Position numbers and translations under genes: made by a program
The notes under the pieces: generated by a model
Seen by the model: the letters and a program-made list of their open reading frames with translations, nothing else
What the model was told of the DNA's origin: nothing
Databases searched by the model: none
Assembly (NCBI GenBank): GCA_947478405.1
Contig: CANJVX010000019.1
Span: 1 to 53,207, forward strand
Length of the DNA stretch: 53,207 nucleotides
DNA from: Beijerinckiaceae bacterium
GTDB taxonomy: Bacteria > Pseudomonadota > Alphaproteobacteria > Rhizobiales > Beijerinckiaceae
Direction: 5' to 3'
Part shown: piece after piece, positions 51,324 to 53,207 of the stretch
Layout of the letters: each line of letters begins with the position of its first letter
How positions within the stretch are numbered: position 1 is the stretch's first letter

Positions 51324-53207
51324 GCATCAGCGCGCCCTTCATTCTGCGCCCTGTAGCCACTTCGCTTCTGGCGGTGGCGGCTTTGCTATGCGGAATTCTC
51401 GGCTATTGGCGCCTGCCTGTATCGGCGATGCCACAAGTTGATTTTCCAACGATCCAGATCACAACGCGCCTGCCCGGCGGCAACCCGGAAACAATTGCTG
51501 CCATTGTCACAGCGCCTCTGGAGCGACAATTCGGGCAAATTCCAGGATTGACGGCCATGTCGTCGCAGTCCTCTTTCGGCCTTTCACAAATCACGTTGCA
51601 ATTTGATTTAGGCCGCGACATTGATGCCGCCACACAGGATGTGCAGTCAGCGATCAATGCCGCGGGATCGACGCTGCCGCGCAACCTGCCCTATCCGCCA
51701 ATCTACTCAAAAGTAAATCCTGCTGATCCGCCCATTGTCACGCTGGCTCTTTATTCGGACACATTGCCGCTGCGCACTTTGTCAGATTATGCCGACACAT
51801 TGATGGTGCCTCGTCTCGCCGAAATTTCCGGGGTAGGACAGGTGACTCTGCAAGGCGGCATCAAGCCCGCCGTGCGCATACAGGCAGATTTGGCACGGCT
51901 CAGTGTGATGAAAATCGGACTGGAAGAATTAAGGGTCGCCATTGCTGCGGCAAATGTTGCCGGGGCCAAAGGCGCACTCGATGGGCCGACCCAAGCCTAT
52001 ACAATTGCCTCCAACGATCAGCTTGGCGCGGCTGAGGCTTATCGCAATATCATTGTTGCCTGGCGCAATGGCGCGCCCGTTCTCCTGCATGATGTCGCCG
52101 AGATTATCGAGGGGCTAGAAAATGCCCGTGTCGGCGGCTGGTATCAAGGTCGAAATGCCGTCATTCTCGATGTGCAAAAACAGCCCGGTGCCAATGTTGT
52201 AGCGACACTCAATAAATTACGCACTGAATTGCCACGCATCGAACGGCTCATGCCAGCGGGTGCGCGCGTCGAAATCGTGCACGACCGCACGCAATCAATC
52301 CGCGCCTCTCTCACTGAAGTGCAGCTGACTTTGCTCCTCTCTATTTTTCTGGTTGTGCTGGTCGTGCTGCTCTTCCTGCGTGATGTCCGAGCGATGATTG
52401 TTGCTGGCATCACTTTGCCAATGTCTATCGTGACCACATTCGCCTGCATGTGGGCCATGGGCTTTTCCATCGACAATCTCTCACTGATGGCACTCACGAT
52501 AGGTACGGGCTTCGTCGTGGACGACGCCATTGTCATGATTGAAAATATCAAGCGACGCATGGAACAGGGTGAGGCCGCGCTAGAGGCTGCTCTATCTGGC
52601 GCGCGGGAGATCGGCTTCACCATCGTTTCGCTGACGCTCTCGCTCATCGCTGTCTTCATTCCCTTGCTGTTCATGACGGGCATTGTCGGGCGCATGTTCC
52701 GGGAGTTCGCTTTGACGCTGACCCTTGTTGTCATTGTCTCGGCAGTGATCTCGCTCACCGTCACGCCGATGATCTGCGCCAAATTTCTACGCAAGGATAT
52801 CTCGCCCCTCTTTGACCGATGGCTGCAACTCACTGAAAAACCTTTTGCAGCACTTCTGGGTGCCTATGAAAAATCGCTACTTATCGCGCTGACGCGACGA
52901 CGCCTTGTTCTAGGCGCAACCCTTGGCACTCTCGCTCTCACGGGGCTGCTTTATATTTTTATGCCCAAAGGTTTCCTGCCTCCGCAAGACACAGGCGTGA
53001 TGATCGCCGTTCTCGACGCTGCACCCGAAGCCTCATTCCGTGAAGTTACACGGCTACAGGCCCAAGCCAGTGAGCTTTTTCTCAAAGATCGCGACGTGCG
53101 GGCCATCACATCGGTTGCTGGCATCGGCCCACTCAACCCAACCAGCAACAGTGCTCGCCTGACCATTGTACTCAAATACCGTGACACGCGCCGCTCGTCG
53201 GCCGAAG
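51320..53207 (+). CDS. RND efflux permease, MdtB/MdtC-like (partial, C-terminus outside window)
   Basis: The gene starts at the ATG overlapping the adaptor stop (ATGA) and runs off the right edge after about 629 codons; full-length relatives have about 1030. The first membrane helix (S-I-S-A-P-F-I-L-R-P-V-A-T-S) and the pore-domain start P-Q-V-D-F-P-T-I-Q-I are typical of hydrophobe/amphiphile efflux RND pumps. The helix 4 region contains V-V-D-D-A-I-V-M-I-E-N, with the two aspartates that carry protons. The second half of the porter domain begins near the right edge. The substrate range is unknown. Confidence 0.93.
   Translation, partial: MSISAPFILRPVATSLLAVAALLCGILGYWRLPVSAMPQVDFPTIQITTRLPGGNPETIAAIVTAPLERQFGQIPGLTAMSSQSSFGLSQITLQFDLGRDIDAATQDVQSAINAAGSTLPRNLPYPPIYSKVNPADPPIVTLALYSDTLPLRTLSDYADTLMVPRLAEISGVGQVTLQGGIKPAVRIQADLARLSVMKIGLEELRVAIAAANVAGAKGALDGPTQAYTIASNDQLGAAEAYRNIIVAWRNGAPVLLHDVAEIIEGLENARVGGWYQGRNAVILDVQKQPGANVVATLNKLRTELPRIERLMPAGARVEIVHDRTQSIRASLTEVQLTLLLSIFLVVLVVLLFLRDVRAMIVAGITLPMSIVTTFACMWAMGFSIDNLSLMALTIGTGFVVDDAIVMIENIKRRMEQGEAALEAALSGAREIGFTIVSLTLSLIAVFIPLLFMTGIVGRMFREFALTLTLVVIVSAVISLTVTPMICAKFLRKDISPLFDRWLQLTEKPFAALLGAYEKSLLIALTRRRLVLGATLGTLALTGLLYIFMPKGFLPPQDTGVMIAVLDAAPEASFREVTRLQAQASELFLKDRDVRAITSVAGIGPLNPTSNSARLTIVLKYRDTRRSSAE

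Overview
The window reads as chromosome from an alphaproteobacterium, most probably of the order Hyphomicrobiales (Rhizobiales). The indications are the recG / DUF502 / glmS / glmU neighbourhood beside sdhE, a biotin operon that ends in bioZ (bioBFDAZ), several CoxL-family molybdenum hydroxylases, many Tat-exported redox proteins, an FNR/FixK-type operator, and a moderately high G+C content (judged by eye). I cannot name the species. I see no tRNA, rRNA, CRISPR array, insertion sequence or prophage.

Layout. 1-6.6 kb is core housekeeping: sdhE (cut by the window edge) and recG are divergent, and glmU, glmS and a DUF502 membrane protein form a leftward operon. 6.7-11.3 kb holds opgG-opgH for osmoregulated periplasmic glucans, then a CBS-BON protein behind a perfect FNR/FixK box. 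11.3-15.4 kb is leftward: a DUF1194 VWA-like protein, a fused ADP-forming acyl-CoA synthetase and an MFS exporter. 15.5-21.1 kb has a leftward CoxL-CoxS-CoxM molybdenum hydroxylase facing a rightward ThDP-dependent enzyme. 21.5-28.6 kb is malate synthase G followed 1 bp later by bioB-bioF-bioD-bioA-bioZ, with overlaps at every bio junction. 28.7-38.5 kb is the most unusual part: an orphan BMP-type binding protein, a TauD/TfdA dioxygenase, then a tight run of IorA-like and IorB-like Mo hydroxylase subunits, a mono-heme cytochrome c, an FccB-type flavoprotein, SoxX, a SoxY variant, SoxZ and diheme SoxA, followed by a bicupin protein. 38.6-48.4 kb is a mixed set: a glutamine amidotransferase, a DEAD-box helicase with a repetitive tail, an MsrQ-like protein, a phosphopantetheinyl transferase, two alpha/beta hydrolases, an isochorismatase-like hydrolase, a PhoB-like regulator and a GlcD-type FAD oxidase. 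48.6 kb to the right edge is an RND efflux operon (outer-membrane lipoprotein, adaptor, permease cut by the edge).

How the genes may work together. The best candidate for an undescribed system is 30.9-37.1 kb. A Tat-exported molybdenum hydroxylase is encoded in one continuous cistron run with a reduced Sox set (FccB, SoxXA, SoxYZ) that lacks soxB and soxCD in the window. Its SoxY keeps a C-terminal cysteine but has lost the canonical GGCGG arm (it ends P-A-C-V-E-E). The gene order suggests a periplasmic process in which a substrate is handled by the Mo enzyme and by a sulfur-carrier relay, with electrons collected by c-type cytochromes. The substrate is unknown. The flanking TauD-type dioxygenase makes an organosulfur compound one guess, but this is inference only. 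Other points of interest are the glcB-bio read-through arrangement, the FNR-type box in front of the CBS-BON gene, and a dispersed palindromic repeat present twice, one copy of which supplies the end of a coding region.
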